Of a stretch of 20,699 nt of DNA, positions 1 through 9,052 are shown in pieces (the first letter of the stretch is position 1; the number at the start of each line of letters is the position of its first letter). The position numbers and the translations under genes are program-made. The stretch lies in the NCBI GenBank assembly GCA_946480785.1, contig CAMLLD010000097.1, positions 1-20,699 on the forward strand. The letters are read 5' to 3'. The DNA is from an uncultured Blastocatellia bacterium. GTDB taxonomy: Bacteria; Acidobacteriota; Blastocatellia; Pyrinomonadales; Pyrinomonadaceae. The notes beneath the pieces are model-generated. The model did no database searches. It was not told the origin of the DNA and saw only the letters and a program-made list of their open reading frames with translations.

Positions 1-1
1 C

Positions 2-553
2 GCGACCAGCCGCTTCTTCCGGCTGTTCGTGCAATCCTCCGCGCTCGGCCTTGGCGCGTTGCTGGCGATCGCCGGCGAAATCTCGGCCGGCGCGATCATT
101 TCGATCACGGGCAATCTGAACATTCTGCTGTTGACAGGCTCGCGTCTGCCGTTTGCGATGGCCGAACAAAAACAACTGCCCGCCTTCCTCGGCAACGTGC
201 ACCGCACGTTCTTCACACCTTACATTTCAATCCTGTTGACCGCGGGTCTTATGCTGTTCCTGACGTTGAAGAGTTCGTTCGTGACCGCGTTGACGATCAG
301 CGCGATCGCGCGGCTCGTCACGTACGCCGCCACTTGTCTCGCGTTGCCGATCTTTCGCCGTCGACGAGACACACCGCCAGCCCTGTTTCGCACGCCCGGC
401 GGAACGATCATCGCGATTCTGGCGCTCGTACTAATCGTTTGGCTGCTGCTCAACAGCACGCTGCACGAAGCGAGAGACGCAACGCTCGCAGCGGCCGCGG
501 GGCTGGTGATCTATTTTGCTTACTGGCTCTACTCGCGCTCGCGAGCTTCGTAG
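2..553 (+). CDS. APC-family amino acid permease, C-terminal fragment
   Basis: This is the 3' part of an inner-membrane amino acid/polyamine transporter of the APC superfamily; the gene begins before the window. The reading frame is open from base 2, so the GTG at 29 is not a real start. About 183 residues are visible, with roughly five hydrophobic segments. The stretch [17 protein letters not shown] followed by [13 protein letters not shown] matches the conserved 'R..aMA..g.lP..l..vh..f.TP' loop of YfnA/YhdG-type permeases, which have about 12 membrane segments and 430-480 residues. Substrate cannot be told from this part. The gene ends in TAG at 551-553 and overlaps the 3' end of the convergent amidohydrolase by 25 bp, so no terminator lies between them. 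The family call is firm; a specific gene name is not supportable. Confidence 0.85.
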   Translation, partial: ATSRFFRLFVQSSALGLGALLAIAGEISAGAIISITGNLNILLLTGSRLPFAMAEQKQLPAFLGNVHRTFFTPYISILLTAGLMLFLTLKSSFVTALTISAIARLVTYAATCLALPIFRRRRDTPPALFRTPGGTIIAILALVLIVWLLLNSTLHEARDATLAAAAGLVIYFAYWLYSRSRAS

Positions 554-2217
554 ACGACGCGCCCGTCGACCATCGTCAACACGACTTTTACATTCTCGAT
601 CTCGTTCGGATCGATCTTGAAGATGTCGCGCGAGAGCAGCACGAGATCGGCGAGTTTGCCGGCGCTGATAGTTCCCTTCACGTTCTCCTGAAACTCCGCG
701 TAAGCCGAACCGACCGTGTAAGCGCGTACCGTTTCCTCAACAGAGAGCTTCTGCTCGGGCACCCAGCCGTTCGGGTTCCTACCGTCGATCGTCCGCCGCG
801 TCACAGCAGCATAAACCGTCAACAACGGATTCAAAGGCGCGACGGTCCAATCAGTGCCGAACGCGAGTGTTGCGCCCGAATCGAGTAACGAGCGAAACGC
901 ATAAGTCGTCTTCGCGCGCTCTTTGCCAATGCGCTTCTCGGCCCAACGTCCGTCGTCGATGGCGTGATACGGTTGCATCGACGCGATCACGCGGTCGCGT
1001 GCGAAGCGCGAAATGTCCTGCGGTCGCAAGTGCTGCACGTGCTCGATACGAAAACGTCGATCGCGTTTGCCGTTCTCGCGTTCGACCGTTTCATAGACGC
1101 CGAGAATTAGATCATTAGCACGATCGCCGATCGCGTGAATCAGCACTTGCAAACCCGCGCGATCGGCTTCGCGCACGCGCTCGAGCATCGCGCCTTCGGG
1201 ATACATCTCGTCGCCAGCGATGCCGCTCGTCGACGGATCGTCGCGATAAGGTTCGTAGAAGAGTGCGGTCGTCGAGCCGAGACTGCCGTCGGCGAAACCT
1301 TTCAAACCGCCGACGCGCAACATCTCGCTGCCGAAGTGCGCACGCACGCCCATCCGCGCAACCCGTTGCCAATCGGGCAGCGGCGACACGGCGTAGATGC
1401 GCGTCTTCAACTCGCCGTGGTCCAACAACGTTTGATACACGCCGACGTCAGTTCCCGCCGACATGTCCTGAACACTCGTGACGCCGAGACTCGCAGCGTA
1501 GTTCGTCGCCGCGCGCGCCGCTTCGAGTCGCTCTTCAAACGACGCCGGCGGCGCGACCTTCCACACAAAACTCTGCGCCGCGTCTTTCAGCACGCCGGTG
1601 GGCTCGCCCGACTTGTCGCGCACGATCACGCCGCCCGGCGGATCCGCTGTCTCACGTGTCACACCAGCGAGTTTCAACGCGAGACTGTTCGCGAGCGCCA
1701 TGTGACCGTCGAGCCGATTGACGAAAACCGGCGTGTCGGCAGTGAAGCCGTCGATCAACTCTTTCGTCGGCAAGTTCGCGTCAGGCCAGCGCTCGTGGTC
1801 CCAATCACCGCCGGTGATCCAGCGGCCTTTCGGAACCTTCGCCACAAACGCTTTGATCCGCGCGGCAAACTCCTGCGGCGAATTAGCATCACGCAGATCA
1901 ACGCTCGAGAGTTGAAAACCGCCGCTGAGAAAATGCGTGTGCGCGTCATTGAAACCGGGCAACAGCAAACGCTGCTGCGCGTCGATGGTGCGCGTGTTTG
2001 GACCAGCGAGTTTTCTTATGTCGTTAGTCGAGCCGACGGCGACGATGCGGTTCGCGTAGATCGCCACGGCTTCGGCGGTTGGCTGCGCCGCGTCCATCGT
2101 GTGGACGACGGCGTTGATGATGATCGTGTCGGCGACGAAGGCCGGTTTGTCAGCGTGAACGGGAAGATTCATAAGGCACAAGATTACGATCGCAATCAGC
2201 AGGGGTGTGGTTTTCAT
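529..2217 (-). CDS. exported amidohydrolase, YtcJ-like (Amidohydro_3)
   Basis: Metal-dependent hydrolase of the amidohydrolase superfamily, YtcJ / N-substituted formamide deformylase branch. The open frame reaches 2259, but I place the start at ATG 2215-2217 because it begins a clean Sec signal peptide ([22 protein letters not shown], cleavage near residue 22), giving 562 aa, normal for the family. Visible metal-site motifs are DAHTH (about residues 91-95), the [12 protein letters not shown] segment with the candidate bridging Lys near 306, HAIGDR (His about 361), IEHVQH (His about 393) and FGTDW (Asp about 455). The C-terminal [12 protein letters not shown] is the usual amidohydrolase beta-sandwich return. 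The protein should work in the periplasm on an amide, formamide or cyclic substrate that cannot be named. No Shine-Dalgarno sequence is visible. It diverges from the glycolate oxidase operon with a 33-bp gap and overlaps the permease at its 3' end. Confidence 0.9.
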   Translation of the reverse strand: MKTTPLLIAIVILCLMNLPVHADKPAFVADTIIINAVVHTMDAAQPTAEAVAIYANRIVAVGSTNDIRKLAGPNTRTIDAQQRLLLPGFNDAHTHFLSGGFQLSSVDLRDANSPQEFAARIKAFVAKVPKGRWITGGDWDHERWPDANLPTKELIDGFTADTPVFVNRLDGHMALANSLALKLAGVTRETADPPGGVIVRDKSGEPTGVLKDAAQSFVWKVAPPASFEERLEAARAATNYAASLGVTSVQDMSAGTDVGVYQTLLDHGELKTRIYAVSPLPDWQRVARMGVRAHFGSEMLRVGGLKGFADGSLGSTTALFYEPYRDDPSTSGIAGDEMYPEGAMLERVREADRAGLQVLIHAIGDRANDLILGVYETVERENGKRDRRFRIEHVQHLRPQDISRFARDRVIASMQPYHAIDDGRWAEKRIGKERAKTTYAFRSLLDSGATLAFGTDWTVAPLNPLLTVYAAVTRRTIDGRNPNGWVPEQKLSVEETVRAYTVGSAYAEFQENVKGTISAGKLADLVLLSRDIFKIDPNEIENVKVVLTMVDGRVVYEARERE

Positions 2218-2226
2218 CAGCGGCAG

Positions 2227-2232
2227 ATTGTA
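2227..2232 (-). promoter_or_regulatory. possible -10 element upstream of the amidohydrolase
   Basis: TACAAT on the minus strand, 5/6 match to the sigma-70 -10 consensus, ends only 9 bases before the ATG at 2217. No good -35 hexamer lies 16-18 bp upstream. If used, the transcript would be nearly leaderless, which fits the lack of a Shine-Dalgarno sequence. The call rests on one hexamer and is weak. Confidence 0.22.
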
Positions 2233-2250
2233 CACTGTTGGCAATCCGCG

Positions 2251-4785
2251 GTGGATCAATTGGTCAACAAGCTAATAGATAATCTGGCTGCGATTGTGGG
2301 CTCTGAAAACGTGCTTTCGAAGCCTGACGAATTGCTCGTCTACGAGTGCGACGGCCTGCCGCAACACAAGCATCGCCCGCGCGCCGTTGTCTTCCCTTCT
2401 TCGACGGGCGAGACGTCGGCGATCATGCGCGAGCTCGCGCGCGCGCAGGTGCCGTTCACACCGCGCGGCGCGGGTACCGGATTGTCCGGCGGCGCGTTGG
2501 CTTTGAACTCGGGCGTCGTGATCGAGTTTGCGCGCATGCGCAAGATCCTGCGCATCGACGTTGAGAACCGGCTCGCGATCGTGCAGCCGGGTGTGGTGAA
2601 CCTGCACGTGTCGCGCGCAGTCGCGCCGTATGGTTTGTACTACGTGCCCGATCCGTCGAGTCAGCCGAGTTGCACGATCGGCGGCAACATCGCGGAGAGT
2701 GCGGGCGGGATTCATTGTTTGAAGTACGGCACGACGACGGATCACGTGCTTGGGTGTCGCGTCGTGTTGGCCGGCGGCGAGGTCGTCGATCTCGACGTGA
2801 ATTCCGCGGGTTACGACTTGCTCGGTGTTTACGTTGGATCGGAAGGAACGTTTGGCATCACGACTGAAGCAACGCTGAAGTTGAGCGAGATTCCGCCCGC
2901 GGTGCGCACGTTGCTCGCGGAGTTTGCTGAGGTCGATGATGCGAGTCATGCAGTGTCGGCGATCATCGCCGCGGGCGTGATGCCGGCGGCGCTTGAGATG
3001 ATGGACCACGAGATCATTCGCGCGGTCGAGGCGAGTGTGTTTGCCGCGGGACTGCCGCCTGATGCGGGAGCTGCTCTGTTGATTGAACTCGACGGCATCG
3101 AGGCAGGACTCGACGATGAAGCGCGCAAAGTGACGAGCATCTGCATGGAGTATGGCGCGCGCGACTGCCGCCTCGCGCGTGACGAAGCGGAACGGAAAAA
3201 ACTGTGGGCCGCGCGCAAGGGTGCGTTCGGCGCGATCGGACGCATCTCGCCTGATTCGATGATCCAGGATGCGGTCGTGCCGCGTTCGCGTCTGCCGGAA
3301 GTGTTGCGCGCGGCTTATGAGATCGCCGCGCGAAATCAGTTGCGCATCGCGAACGTGTTTCATGCGGGCGATGGCAATCTGCATCCGCTCATTTGTTTCG
3401 ACTCGCGTTTTGCAGACGAAGTGAAGCGCGTGAAAGAAGCAGGGCGCGAGTTGATGGAGGTTTGTGTTGGTGTGGGCGGGACGATCACGGGCGAGCACGG
3501 TGTGGGGTTAGACAAACGCGACCTCCTGCCGCTCGTCTTCTCCGACGCGGACATGAACGCGATGCTCTCGGTGCGCGCCGCATTCGATCCCCTCTCGCTC
3601 TGCAACCCCGGCAAGATCATTCCGATGCTGCGCGGCTGCGGCGAAGCGCGCGCTGTTGCGGTTGAGGACGAACCGCGCAACATTTCTTTTAGAATTGATT
3701 CCGCGCCTCCCGCTACCAAGCTCCAATCCCCTTTCCCAACGGCCTCTCGCGTTGAGTACCCTGAATCAACGGCTGAACTCTCGGTGATCGTGAAACACGC
3801 CGCAGCGCAGCGTTGGACCATCACCGTCACAGGCGGGAGAACGTTGGTGAAGGGCTCTGAAAGCCAGATCACTATCGATACGACGCGTCTCAATCGAATC
3901 ATCGAGCACGAACCAGCAGATCTAATCGCTACCGCCCAAGCCGGCGTCCCACTCACCACTTTCAACGACAAACTCACCGAAAACGGCCAGTGGCTCCCAC
4001 TCGATCCACCAAACGATGGCCGCGCGACTCTCGGCGGTATCGTGGCGACCGGCCTCGGCGGCCCGCAACAGTTCGGCTACGGCCGTCCACGTGGCTCAGT
4101 GATCGGCATGACGGTCGTACTTGCCGACGGCAGCATCATCAAAGCCGGCGGCCGCGTCGTGAAGAACGTCGCTGGTTACGATCTGTGCAAGTTGTTCACC
4201 GGCAGCTACGGCACACTCGGCATTATTACTGAACTCATTTTCAAACTGCGCCCGCGGCCCGTGCGCGAAGCCACGATAATCGCCACTGGTTCGCTCAAAG
4301 ATCTAATCGCTGCAGGCAGAGCGATTCTCAATGCGCGGCTGTTTCCGGTAGCGGTGGAGTTACTATCGGCGACTCTTGGTAGGGGGATTGGAGTCGCTAA
4401 TGACGGCGCGGACATTCTATTGATCCGTTTTGCGGGAAACGAAAAAAGCGTTTCATATCAACTTGAACAAGCGCTGATGCAAATGAAGAATTCCGGCGTT
4501 AAGAGGAGCGACGTCGTAGCGGATGATGCGCATGTCTGGACGAAGCTCGCCGCGTTTCCGATCGAACAAGCGCCGTCGTTCGCAACCCGCGTGCTGCCAA
4601 CACAGGTCGCGGAAAAACTCCGCGCGCTTGATGGTCCATGGCAAGCAGGCCTCGCAGACGGTCGAATTAGAGTGATGGGCCATGAACGACCCTCGGCTTC
4701 TCTCAACGCGCTCAGCCAACGCGTAAAGCAACAACTCGATCCTTTCAACTTACTCAGAGGACACGACCATGAATACGCTGCGTAA
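2251..4785 (+). CDS. glycolate oxidase FAD subunits GlcD-GlcE, fused in one polypeptide
   Basis: An 844-aa flavoprotein corresponding to two proteins that are usually separate. Residues 1-460 match GlcD: FAD-binding PP-loop [12 protein letters not shown] (about 70-81), [21 protein letters not shown] (133-153), [16 protein letters not shown] (197-211), then the FAD-oxidase C-terminal cap with [12 protein letters not shown] (368-379), [13 protein letters not shown] (410-422) and [14 protein letters not shown] (445-458). After a linker of about 30 residues, 495-835 match GlcE, a second FAD-binding domain with [17 protein letters not shown] (580-596) and [16 protein letters not shown] (633-648). 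No stop or frame change separates the halves. The likely reaction is oxidation of glycolate to glyoxylate with electrons passed to GlcF; D-lactate or another 2-hydroxyacid is also possible. Start: GTG 2251 is the only reasonable start before the conserved sequence (TTG 2260 is an alternative), with no clear Shine-Dalgarno. The 3' end overlaps ggt by 17 bp. Confidence 0.9.
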   Translation: MDQLVNKLIDNLAAIVGSENVLSKPDELLVYECDGLPQHKHRPRAVVFPSSTGETSAIMRELARAQVPFTPRGAGTGLSGGALALNSGVVIEFARMRKILRIDVENRLAIVQPGVVNLHVSRAVAPYGLYYVPDPSSQPSCTIGGNIAESAGGIHCLKYGTTTDHVLGCRVVLAGGEVVDLDVNSAGYDLLGVYVGSEGTFGITTEATLKLSEIPPAVRTLLAEFAEVDDASHAVSAIIAAGVMPAALEMMDHEIIRAVEASVFAAGLPPDAGAALLIELDGIEAGLDDEARKVTSICMEYGARDCRLARDEAERKKLWAARKGAFGAIGRISPDSMIQDAVVPRSRLPEVLRAAYEIAARNQLRIANVFHAGDGNLHPLICFDSRFADEVKRVKEAGRELMEVCVGVGGTITGEHGVGLDKRDLLPLVFSDADMNAMLSVRAAFDPLSLCNPGKIIPMLRGCGEARAVAVEDEPRNISFRIDSAPPATKLQSPFPTASRVEYPESTAELSVIVKHAAAQRWTITVTGGRTLVKGSESQITIDTTRLNRIIEHEPADLIATAQAGVPLTTFNDKLTENGQWLPLDPPNDGRATLGGIVATGLGGPQQFGYGRPRGSVIGMTVVLADGSIIKAGGRVVKNVAGYDLCKLFTGSYGTLGIITELIFKLRPRPVREATIIATGSLKDLIAAGRAILNARLFPVAVELLSATLGRGIGVANDGADILLIRFAGNEKSVSYQLEQALMQMKNSGVKRSDVVADDAHVWTKLAAFPIEQAPSFATRVLPTQVAEKLRALDGPWQAGLADGRIRVMGHERPSASLNALSQRVKQQLDPFNLLRGHDHEYAA
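4754..4760 (+). promoter_or_regulatory. ribosome binding site of ggt
   Basis: TCAGAGG ends 8 bases before the ATG at 4769 and lies inside the coding sequence of the upstream GlcD-GlcE gene. It fixes the ggt start within the 17-bp overlap and indicates translation coupled to the upstream gene. Confidence 0.6.
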
Positions 4786-6487
4786 ACTCGGACGAGTCTT
4801 TTTAGTCCTGGCGTTCATCAACGCTTCAATCGCGCCCGCGCCCGCTCGCGAGCCAGTGCGCGGCCGCCACGGCATGGTCGCATCGACGAATGAAGTCGCG
4901 TCGCGTGTCGGCGTCGAGATCATGAAGCGCGGTGGCAACGCCGTCGACGCCGCGATCGCGGTCGCGTTCGCGCTGCAGGTGACGCATCCCGCGGCGGGCA
5001 ATCTCGGCGGCGGCGGCTTCATGATGATTCGCCTGAAGAATGGTCGCACCACCGCGATCGACTATCGCGAGATGGCCCCTGCCGCGGCGGACCGCGACGT
5101 CTATCTCGACAAGAACGGAAACCTGATCGAAGGCGAAGGTGGTTCGCTGATCGGCTATCGTGCGGCCGGCGTGCCGGGCACGGTGCGCGGCATGGAGCTC
5201 GCGCTCAAGAATTATGGCTCGGGCAAGTTAACGTGGAACCAACTGATCGAACCCGCGCGCCAGCTCGCCGCGAACGGCTTCACGGTGACATACGAGTTGG
5301 CGCGTTCGCTGCACGGTGAGCGCGAATACCTGTCGCAGTATCCGGAGACGAAACGGATCTATTTGCGCAACGGTAACTTCTACAAAGAAGGCGAACTGTT
5401 TCGTCAGCCCGAACTCGCGCAGACGTTCGCGCGCTTGCAACGCTTTGGTCCAAACGAATTTTACGAGGGCGAAACCGCGCGCATGATCGCCGCAGACATG
5501 AAGCGCCATAACGGCTTGATGACGCTCGGAGATCTCCGCGGCTACGTCGCGAAGGAACGCACGCCGTTGCGCGGCAACTATCGCGGCTACGAGATCATTT
5601 CGATGCCGCCGCCGTCGTCGGGCGGCGCGGTGCTGATCGAGATGCTCAACATTCTCGAGGGTTTCGACCTCGCGAAACTCGATGCGTCGTCGTCCGATCG
5701 TTATCACCTGATGGCTGAAGCGATGCGGCGCGCGTTTGCGGATCGCGCTGAGTACATGGGCGACAGCGATTTCGTGAAGGTGCCGGTTGCGGGCATGATC
5801 GATAAGGCGTACGCGGCGCGCCTGCGTTCGAGTATCAACACGGATCGCGCGTCGAGCAGTGCGGAAGTGCGCGCCGGCCGTCCGGCCGGTTACGAGTCGG
5901 AGGAGACGACGCACTTCACCGTTGTGGATTCGGAAGGCAACGCGGTCGCAAACACTTACACGCTCAACAATTCGTACGGCTCGGCCGCGATGGCTAAGGG
6001 CACGGGGCTGCTACTCAACGATGAGATGGACGACTTCGCCGCGAAGCCGGGCACGCCCAACATGTACGGGTTGATCCAGGGCGAGCGTAATGCGGTCGCG
6101 CCGAAGAAGCGCCCGCTGTCAGCGATGACCCCGACGATCGTGTTGCGCAAGGATGGCAGTTTCTGGTTTACGGTGGGTAGTCCCGGTGGTCCAACGATCA
6201 TCAACACGGTGCTGTGCGTGATTACGAACGTGATCGATTACGACATGAACATTCAGCAAGCGATCGATGCGCCGCGCATTCATCATCAGTGGTTGCCGGA
6301 TGAGCTGGTGGGGGAACCGTCCGGGTTTTCGAGCGATACGCAGCGTGCTTTGACTGCGCGTGGACACACGCTTGGGAAGCTGCGTTACCTCGGCGATGCG
6401 GAGGGGATCATGATCGAGCAGAAGACCGGTATGCGTCTCGGCGCGACCGATCCGCGTCGCAGCGATGGTCTGGCCGTGGGCTACTAA
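4769..6487 (+). CDS. ggt: gamma-glutamyltransferase (glutathione hydrolase) precursor
   Basis: Periplasmic N-terminal-nucleophile hydrolase that cleaves gamma-glutamyl bonds (glutathione and related peptides) and matures by self-cleavage into large and small subunits. It has 572 aa, the usual length, with a signal peptide ending near APAPA (residue 26). The autoprocessing site is ETTHFTVVD with the predicted nucleophile Thr380, so the small subunit would be about 380-572. Other visible family features are GGGGF (80-84), YREMAP with the substrate-carboxylate Arg100, the NMYGL lid loop (431-435), KRPLSAMTPT (447-456) and the oxyanion segment GSPGGP (470-475). In the PLSSM motif the second Ser is Ala452. 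The ATG at 4769 has a good Shine-Dalgarno (AGAGG at 4756-4760) and lies inside the end of the GlcDE gene; the stop is 3 bp before glcF. It is thus the middle gene of the operon, an unusual place for ggt. Confidence 0.95.
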   Translation: MNTLRKLGRVFLVLAFINASIAPAPAREPVRGRHGMVASTNEVASRVGVEIMKRGGNAVDAAIAVAFALQVTHPAAGNLGGGGFMMIRLKNGRTTAIDYREMAPAAADRDVYLDKNGNLIEGEGGSLIGYRAAGVPGTVRGMELALKNYGSGKLTWNQLIEPARQLAANGFTVTYELARSLHGEREYLSQYPETKRIYLRNGNFYKEGELFRQPELAQTFARLQRFGPNEFYEGETARMIAADMKRHNGLMTLGDLRGYVAKERTPLRGNYRGYEIISMPPPSSGGAVLIEMLNILEGFDLAKLDASSSDRYHLMAEAMRRAFADRAEYMGDSDFVKVPVAGMIDKAYAARLRSSINTDRASSSAEVRAGRPAGYESEETTHFTVVDSEGNAVANTYTLNNSYGSAAMAKGTGLLLNDEMDDFAAKPGTPNMYGLIQGERNAVAPKKRPLSAMTPTIVLRKDGSFWFTVGSPGGPTIINTVLCVITNVIDYDMNIQQAIDAPRIHHQWLPDELVGEPSGFSSDTQRALTARGHTLGKLRYLGDAEGIMIEQKTGMRLGATDPRRSDGLAVGY

Positions 6488-6490
6488 TCC

Positions 6491-7807
6491 GTGAGTTATC
6501 CGCTTAAATCCGAGTCCCCGCTTGTCGTTCAGGAAGACAAACTGCTCGCTTGCATTCACTGTGGCCTGTGTCTCGAGGCGTGTCCGACGTATGTGATCAC
6601 GGGTGACGAGAATGATGGCCCACGCGGGCGGCTTTACCTGATGCGCGCGGTTGCGGAAGGCCGGTTGGAGAACACGTCGGACGCGTTTCGCACGCACATC
6701 GATCGTTGTCTTGGTTGTCGTGCGTGCGAACAGGTGTGTCCGGCGGGAGTTGAGTATGGGCAGTTGCTGGAGGCGAGTCGCGAAGAGTTGTTGGAGGCGC
6801 AGCCAAAGTCGGATCTCACGGATAAGGCTTTGCGGTTTGTGTTGCGGCACGTGTGGCTGTCGCCGCTGCGGTTGCGGATGTTGTTTGGGGCAGCGCGTGT
6901 GTTTCGCGATCTTGGGTTGGCGCGGTTGTTGTTGAAGTTGCGTGTAGCGAGACTGTTTTCGCCGCGGGCGGAGTTTGGTCTTGCGTTACTCGAGAGCTCT
7001 CGTCCGATATTTGGAACACAAAAGTCTCAAAAATCCGCGGCACACCCGCGTGAATCCGATTCCACTTCGGTTTCGTTGTTTACGGGCTGCGTGGGTGAAG
7101 GACTTTTCGCGCGCGTCAACCGCGCAACCGAGCGCGTGTTGCATAGGAATGGTATCCACGTAACCAAGCCTGCAGATCAGGTGTGCTGTGGCGCGTTGCA
7201 CGCGCACGCCGGAGATCTCGAGGGCGCGCGTGAGTTAGCAAAGCGAAACATCGCCGCCTTCAACAACGGCGAACCGATCATCACGAACGCCGGCGGCTGT
7301 GGCGCAATGCTCGAAACTTACAGCCACCTGCTGGCAAACGATCCGGACCTGGCCGGCGCTGCCGCAAACTTCAGCAGTCGCGTACGCGACGTGAGCCAAC
7401 AACTTCAACCGTGCGACTCACTGAACGGTTCGGCAACGATCACAGGCAAACGCGTGACTTACGACACCTCGTGTCATCTTCTGTACGGCCAGCACGCCGG
7501 CGAAACGTCGCAAGAGATGCTGCGCTGCGCCGTTGGCCCAGGCTTCACTCCATTGGAAGGCACCGAACGCTGTTGCGGCGCGGCAGGCATTTACAACCTG
7601 CTGCAACCCGAAATGTCTCAACGCGTGCTACACGAGAAGCTGGCCCACATACGCGAGAGCGGCGCGGACATACTCGCCACCGGCAATCCCGGCTGCCAAA
7701 TGCAGATCGGCGCCGGCGCCTACCTCGCTGGTCTGAAACTCCAAGTCTGCCACCCCATCGAACTCCTCGACGAAGCATATAAATCAGCCACGGATGAACA
7801 CAGATGA
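6491..7807 (+). CDS. glcF: glycolate oxidase iron-sulfur subunit GlcF
   Basis: Electron-transfer subunit of glycolate oxidase, 438 aa, close to the usual length of about 400. Two [4Fe-4S] ferredoxin motifs are intact: C21-x2-C24-x2-C27-x3-C31-P and C73-x2-C76-x2-C79-x3-C83-P. Two CCG domains (DUF224) follow, with CCG at 232-234 and 361-363 and further conserved Cys at 200, 270, 328 and 402. A divergent, polar linker (about 165-192) joins the two parts. The start is GTG at 6491, 3 bp after the ggt stop, with only a weak purine stretch upstream, so translation is probably coupled. With the fused GlcDE protein it completes the GlcDEF complex, which should pass electrons to the quinone pool at the inner membrane. 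The last residues (ATDEHR) and the TGA stop are encoded by the short tandem-word element at 7788-7823, so the C-terminus may have been extended or replaced by it. Confidence 0.93.
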   Translation: MSYPLKSESPLVVQEDKLLACIHCGLCLEACPTYVITGDENDGPRGRLYLMRAVAEGRLENTSDAFRTHIDRCLGCRACEQVCPAGVEYGQLLEASREELLEAQPKSDLTDKALRFVLRHVWLSPLRLRMLFGAARVFRDLGLARLLLKLRVARLFSPRAEFGLALLESSRPIFGTQKSQKSAAHPRESDSTSVSLFTGCVGEGLFARVNRATERVLHRNGIHVTKPADQVCCGALHAHAGDLEGARELAKRNIAAFNNGEPIITNAGGCGAMLETYSHLLANDPDLAGAAANFSSRVRDVSQQLQPCDSLNGSATITGKRVTYDTSCHLLYGQHAGETSQEMLRCAVGPGFTPLEGTERCCGAAGIYNLLQPEMSQRVLHEKLAHIRESGADILATGNPGCQMQIGAGAYLAGLKLQVCHPIELLDEAYKSATDEHR

Positions 7808-7823
7808 CACGGATCAACGCTGA
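7788..7823. repeat. short tandem-word element spanning two convergent stop codons
   Basis: Three near-copies of a 9-10 bp word follow each other: CACGGATGAA (7789-7798), CACAGATGA (7799-7807) and CACGGATCAA (7808-7817). The glcF stop lies in the second copy and the nagA stop in the third, only 6 bp apart. The words resemble short intergenic elements dispersed at gene ends in several bacterial lineages; that comparison is from memory and was not searched. No hairpin with a T-run is evident, so it is not called a terminator. Confidence 0.55.
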
Positions 7824-8989
7824 GAGAAGGCAATCTGGCCGCTGATGAGTGTTAGGCGGGGGCCGCTGTTGGGCCAGAGGGCCACGAGGTCGGCGCGTTT
7901 GCCGGTTTCGATCGATCCGCATTCCTGGTCCACGCCGAGGAGGCGGGCGGGATTGGTGGAGGTGAGTTGCGCAAGGTCGAAGTAAGAGACGCCGAGGGAG
8001 AGTAGCAGGCGAACCGCGTCCAGCATGCTGATCACTGAACCGGCGATGCTGCCGGAAGCATTCGCAGTACGGCCGTTCTTCACAGTGATTGTCTCGCCCC
8101 AGATGTCGAAATCGCCGTCGCCCTTCCCTGCCGCCGCAATCGCATCGCTAATCAGGCTGATAGAACGGGCGCCTTTGATCTTCAACAACAAGCGCAACAT
8201 GAACGGGTCGAGATGAATGCCGTCGGCAATGATGTCGATGCTCACGCCATCGTTGGAGAGGCCCCACGCGATCGGCCCGGGGTTGCGATGATGCAGCGGC
8301 GCCATCGCGTTCATGAAATGCGTCATGTGTCGCGCGCCGGCGTTGAAAGCCTGGTCCAACACTTCGAGCGTGGCGCGCGTGTGTCCCAGCGAAATCACCC
8401 AGCCGCGACGCTTCAACTCGCGCACGAGCTCGACGCCGCCCGCGACTTCAGGCGCGAGCGTGATCATACGGATCATGTCTTCCCGAACCGGTAATCGGTC
8501 CAAATCCGCAGGACTTGAATAAGTCTTGAAGTGTTCGACGTGCAAAGCGCCGCATTGCGCTGAGTTCACGAACGGGCCTTCGTAGTGCACGCCGAGCACG
8601 CGAGCGCCGGTGTTATCGGAACGTTGCATCGTCTCCGCGATCGCGCGTATCGCACTCGCGTAATTCTCATCACTCGCCGGCACAAACGTCGGCAGCCACG
8701 CGGTCACGCCCTGCGTCGCAAGGTAGCGCGAAACTTCGTGCAATCCGTCGGCCGTCGCTGCCATCACGTCGACACCGACAGCGCCGTGGATATGAAAATC
8801 TATGAACCCGGGCAGGATCGTCGTGCCGCTGAGATCGATACTCTCCGCGCCAGAAGGTGCGAGCGCGTTGTCTTCGTCTATCGCCGAGATCAGTCCGTCC
8901 TCAATGAGGATCGAACCGTGCGGGACGATCTTGTCCGGCAAGACAAGCGCGGCGTTGCGCAACAGCAGCTTTCGTGGAGACTGGTTCAT
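7814..8989 (-). CDS. nagA: N-acetylglucosamine-6-phosphate deacetylase
   Basis: Cytoplasmic deacetylase that converts GlcNAc-6-phosphate to glucosamine-6-phosphate and acetate in amino-sugar use and cell-wall recycling. It has 391 aa, typical of NagA, and no signal peptide. Metal and active-site motifs are complete: DFHIHG (His66, His68), HYEGPF (Glu137), LGHT (His203), HMTHFMNAM (His221, His224), DGIHLD (His259) and the catalytic Asp282 in ISDAI. GKRADLVAL near the C-terminus is the standard amidohydrolase ending. The start ATG (8987-8989) gives a family-like N-terminus (KLLLRNAALVLPDKI); no Shine-Dalgarno is visible. The gene is divergent from the TPR gene (63-bp gap) and convergent with glcF. 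No nagB, nagE or NagC-type regulator is present in the window. Confidence 0.95.
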   Translation of the reverse strand: MNQSPRKLLLRNAALVLPDKIVPHGSILIEDGLISAIDEDNALAPSGAESIDLSGTTILPGFIDFHIHGAVGVDVMAATADGLHEVSRYLATQGVTAWLPTFVPASDENYASAIRAIAETMQRSDNTGARVLGVHYEGPFVNSAQCGALHVEHFKTYSSPADLDRLPVREDMIRMITLAPEVAGGVELVRELKRRGWVISLGHTRATLEVLDQAFNAGARHMTHFMNAMAPLHHRNPGPIAWGLSNDGVSIDIIADGIHLDPFMLRLLLKIKGARSISLISDAIAAAGKGDGDFDIWGETITVKNGRTANASGSIAGSVISMLDAVRLLLSLGVSYFDLAQLTSTNPARLLGVDQECGSIETGKRADLVALWPNSGPRLTLISGQIAFSQR

Positions 8990-9007
8990 GGCCGTGGTAG
9001 TTTACGA

Positions 9008-9013
9008 TACAAT
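9008..9013 (+). promoter_or_regulatory. possible -10 element of the TPR gene
   Basis: TACAAT (5/6 match) lies 39 bases before the ATG at 9053, in the 63-bp gap between divergent nagA and the TPR gene. There is no convincing -35 hexamer. On the other strand TAAACT (8999-9004) could be a -10 for nagA. Both are single-hexamer calls. Confidence 0.22.
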
Positions 9014-9052
9014 TCGCTGCGCCGGTCAGTTACGTTCGCTGGCGTTCACCCA

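Noticed and set aside
334..888. 184-codon plus-strand open frame across the permease/amidohydrolase junction
   Set aside because: Overlaps two well-supported genes, is Arg/His-rich, and has no ribosome site or motif.
1135..2250. Upstream open extension of the GlcDE frame
   Set aside because: It runs antisense through the amidohydrolase and is Arg/His-rich; GlcD homology begins just after 2251.
2272..3498. 408-codon open frame on the minus strand opposite the GlcD half
   Set aside because: Its translation is Arg/His-rich with no motif or signal, and the opposite strand carries unmistakable GlcD motifs throughout; it is a GC-codon shadow.
8585..9052. Upstream open extension of the TPR frame
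   Set aside because: It lies antisense to nagA and lacks TPR-like sequence; the signal peptide beginning at 9053 marks the true start.
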